NCBI GenBank assembly: GCA_030620125.1
Contig: JAUXFI010000032.1
Location: 1 to 12,910, forward strand
Origin: Anaerolineae bacterium
GTDB taxonomy: Bacteria > Chloroflexota > Anaerolineae > B4-G1
Length of the DNA stretch: 12,910 nucleotides
Direction of reading: 5' to 3'
The notes under the pieces: model-generated
Database searches by the model: none
Told to the model about the DNA's origin: nothing
What the model saw: only the letters and a program-made list of their open reading frames with translations
Shown here: positions 11,607-12,910 of the stretch, in pieces
Numbering within the stretch: the first letter of the stretch is position 1
How the letters are laid out: every line of letters starts with the position of its first letter
Position numbers and translations under genes: made by a program

Positions 11607-12910
11607 CCTGCGCGCACCACCACCGGCAGGTACACGGTCAGCGTCCGCGTCTCCACGTGCAGCAGCGTGGCGGTGTAGACGTCGCCGGTGGCGCGGACGT
11701 GGAGCGGGCTGGGCTGGGTGTAGGGCTGTGCTGTCCAACCCCCCAGGTACTCCAGGCGCGACACCGCCTCCACCGGCGCGTCGGAGGGTAGGGTGAGCGT
11801 GAGGGCGACGCCGACCTGCGGCTGTGGCGCCGTGTCTCCCGTGTCCACGCCGGTGAGGTTCACCAGCCGCACGTCCATTCCACCCACCCCGTGCAGCGGC
11901 AGCGCGATCAGGCTGCGAGGCGCGTTGGTCTCCAGCACTGGCGACACTTCTGCCTGCGCCCAGACATCGTCGAGGAAAGCCCGCCGCTCCGCCTCGGCTG
12001 CCGCCGGATCGGGCACGCCACCCGACCAGGGCTCGGCGGCCCAGAAGTACCACTGCTCGTGCGGGGTGAGGGTGAAGACGGAGCGGCCCGCGCCGTAGTC
12101 GTTCACGTATACCTCCCCCTCCTGGGCTTCCCCGTAGCCGACGCCGAAGACGTCGGCCAGGAGGAAATCGCCCCGCGACAATCCCTGCTCGGTGTAACGG
12201 GAAGTCTCGCCGGTGGCGATGAGTCGCCCGCCAGCCTGGACGTAGGCGCGGACGGTATCAGCCTGCGATGTGCTCATGGCCTCGAAGGCGGGCAGGATGG
12301 TCACGTCGAACTCGCTCAGGTGGCTCAGTTCCCGCTCGGAGATGACCTGGAAGGGGACGTGGCTCTCCAGAAGGATCATCAGCAGGCCGAAGAAGCCGTC
12401 GGAGTAGTAGTGCTCCCAACTGGCCCGGCTGCGGTAGTCGAGTGTCTGCTGGGAATAGACGACGGCGACGTTGGCGTAGGGGCGCAGGTGCGGGTCGTAG
12501 AGGTGGCCCTCGTTGACTCCGATCCAGGCGAAGAGTTGGCGACGGAAGTTTGCATCTACTAGCGTATCCATTCCCTCGCCGCCGGAGGTGTAGTAGTTGA
12601 AGCCTACCAGCGTCACCAGCGCGCCGTGGAGGCGGGCCACGTCTACGGTGTCTGGGTGACCGGCCTCGACGTAGGAGAGCAGCCAGGAGGGGGCGGGCCC
12701 GTCCACGTGTCGCCAGGCGATCAGTTCGGCCAGCATTGCCAGCCACTGGTAGTACTGGACGCTGGTCTCCGGGCCGGTGTACTCGTGGGCGGTCAGGTCG
12801 GAGACGGCGGGCAGGTCGAGCGGGCTGGCCGCCATACGGGTGCTGCTAGGCTCCAGGCCGACGGAGGTTTCCATGATGAGCCGAATGTCGGGATTGGCCT
12901 CCTGCAGGGC
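11603..12910 (-). CDS. glycoside-hydrolase-like protein with GATase-like domain, 5' end outside the window
   Basis: The last 435 residues of a larger protein; the frame runs open off the window edge, so ATG 12874 is not the true start. The first part (NPDIRLIMETSVGLEPSS, then EYTGPETSVQYYQWLAMLAELIAWRHVDG, and GFNYYTSGG) reads like the end of a (beta/alpha)8 barrel. Next comes a flavodoxin-like domain (ANVAVVYSQQTLDYRS, SHVPFQVISERELS, DVTILPAFEAMS, VQAGGRLIATG) as in the trimerisation domain of GH42 beta-galactosidases. A beta-rich C-terminal part ends in LTVYLPVVVRAG, similar to a C-terminal motif I recall from secreted Chloroflexota proteins. The family is not firmly recognised and catalytic residues would lie outside the window. 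It heads the operon with the HAD phosphatase and ChbG-type deacetylase. Confidence 0.72.
   Translation of the reverse strand, partial: ALQEANPDIRLIMETSVGLEPSSTRMAASPLDLPAVSDLTAHEYTGPETSVQYYQWLAMLAELIAWRHVDGPAPSWLLSYVEAGHPDTVDVARLHGALVTLVGFNYYTSGGEGMDTLVDANFRRQLFAWIGVNEGHLYDPHLRPYANVAVVYSQQTLDYRSRASWEHYYSDGFFGLLMILLESHVPFQVISERELSHLSEFDVTILPAFEAMSTSQADTVRAYVQAGGRLIATGETSRYTEQGLSRGDFLLADVFGVGYGEAQEGEVYVNDYGAGRSVFTLTPHEQWYFWAAEPWSGGVPDPAAAEAERRAFLDDVWAQAEVSPVLETNAPRSLIALPLHGVGGMDVRLVNLTGVDTGDTAPQPQVGVALTLTLPSDAPVEAVSRLEYLGGWTAQPYTQPSPLHVRATGDVYTATLLHVETRTLTVYLPVVVRAG

Noticed and set aside
11607..12053. N-terminal extension of the HAD protein
   Set aside because: This part is an Arg/Gly-rich shadow of the glycoside-hydrolase-like gene; HAD motif I begins just after ATG 11606.
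12258..12746. Second minus-strand frame inside the glycoside-hydrolase-like gene
   Set aside because: It is an alternative-frame shadow with very high Arg content and no motif.

Overview
The window is a GC-rich bacterial chromosome segment with short intergenic gaps, many GTG starts and frequent ATGA/GTGA gene overlaps. The gene mix (THEP1-type NTPase, SpoIIIAA/Ycf45-like R3H ATPase, FmdB zinc ribbon, DUF951, MGDG-synthase-like glycosyltransferase, a guanylate kinase with an unusual GKD P-loop, Rrf2 regulator) and the A+T-rich 7-8 bp repeats between genes suggest a Chloroflexota (Anaerolineae-like) bacterium. That placement is inference; no rRNA or other phylogenetic marker is present.

Left part (1-3623, + strand): a THEP1-type NTPase, a hicB-hicA toxin-antitoxin pair, then a probable 27-codon leader ORF coupled to a SpoIIIAA/Ycf45-type ATPase with a C-terminal R3H domain, followed 5 bp later by thymidylate kinase (tmk). 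The hicBA cassette lies between two near-identical promoters 601 bp apart. Each has its -35 box on the stop codon of the gene before it, and the second one runs into a perfect terminator hairpin.

Middle part (3624-7951): a convergent FmdB-type zinc-ribbon gene, then a + strand operon of gmk-like kinase, DUF951 protein and MGDG-synthase-like glycosyltransferase with overlapping ends. A separately promoted small membrane protein follows, then purA convergent on the minus strand. THEP1 NTPase, tmk, gmk and purA make this a nucleotide-metabolism neighbourhood.

Right part (8144-12910, minus strand): an Rrf2-type regulator with a four-cysteine sensor loop and a consensus promoter sits upstream of a TauE/SafE-type permease. 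The permease promoter carries a 16-bp palindrome, so regulator and transporter probably form a control unit. Further right is a tightly overlapping minus-strand operon, in transcription order: a 5'-truncated glycoside-hydrolase-like protein, a HAD-IIA phosphatase, the C-terminal half of a metallo-beta-lactamase-fold hydrolase (a remnant), and a ChbG/YdjC-type deacetylase.

Intergenic regions carry recurring short-period repeats (3612-3632, 4088-4119, 7999-8021, weaker at 63-78). At two of them a complementary arm could form a hairpin. No tRNA, rRNA, CRISPR array, transposase or phage gene was seen.
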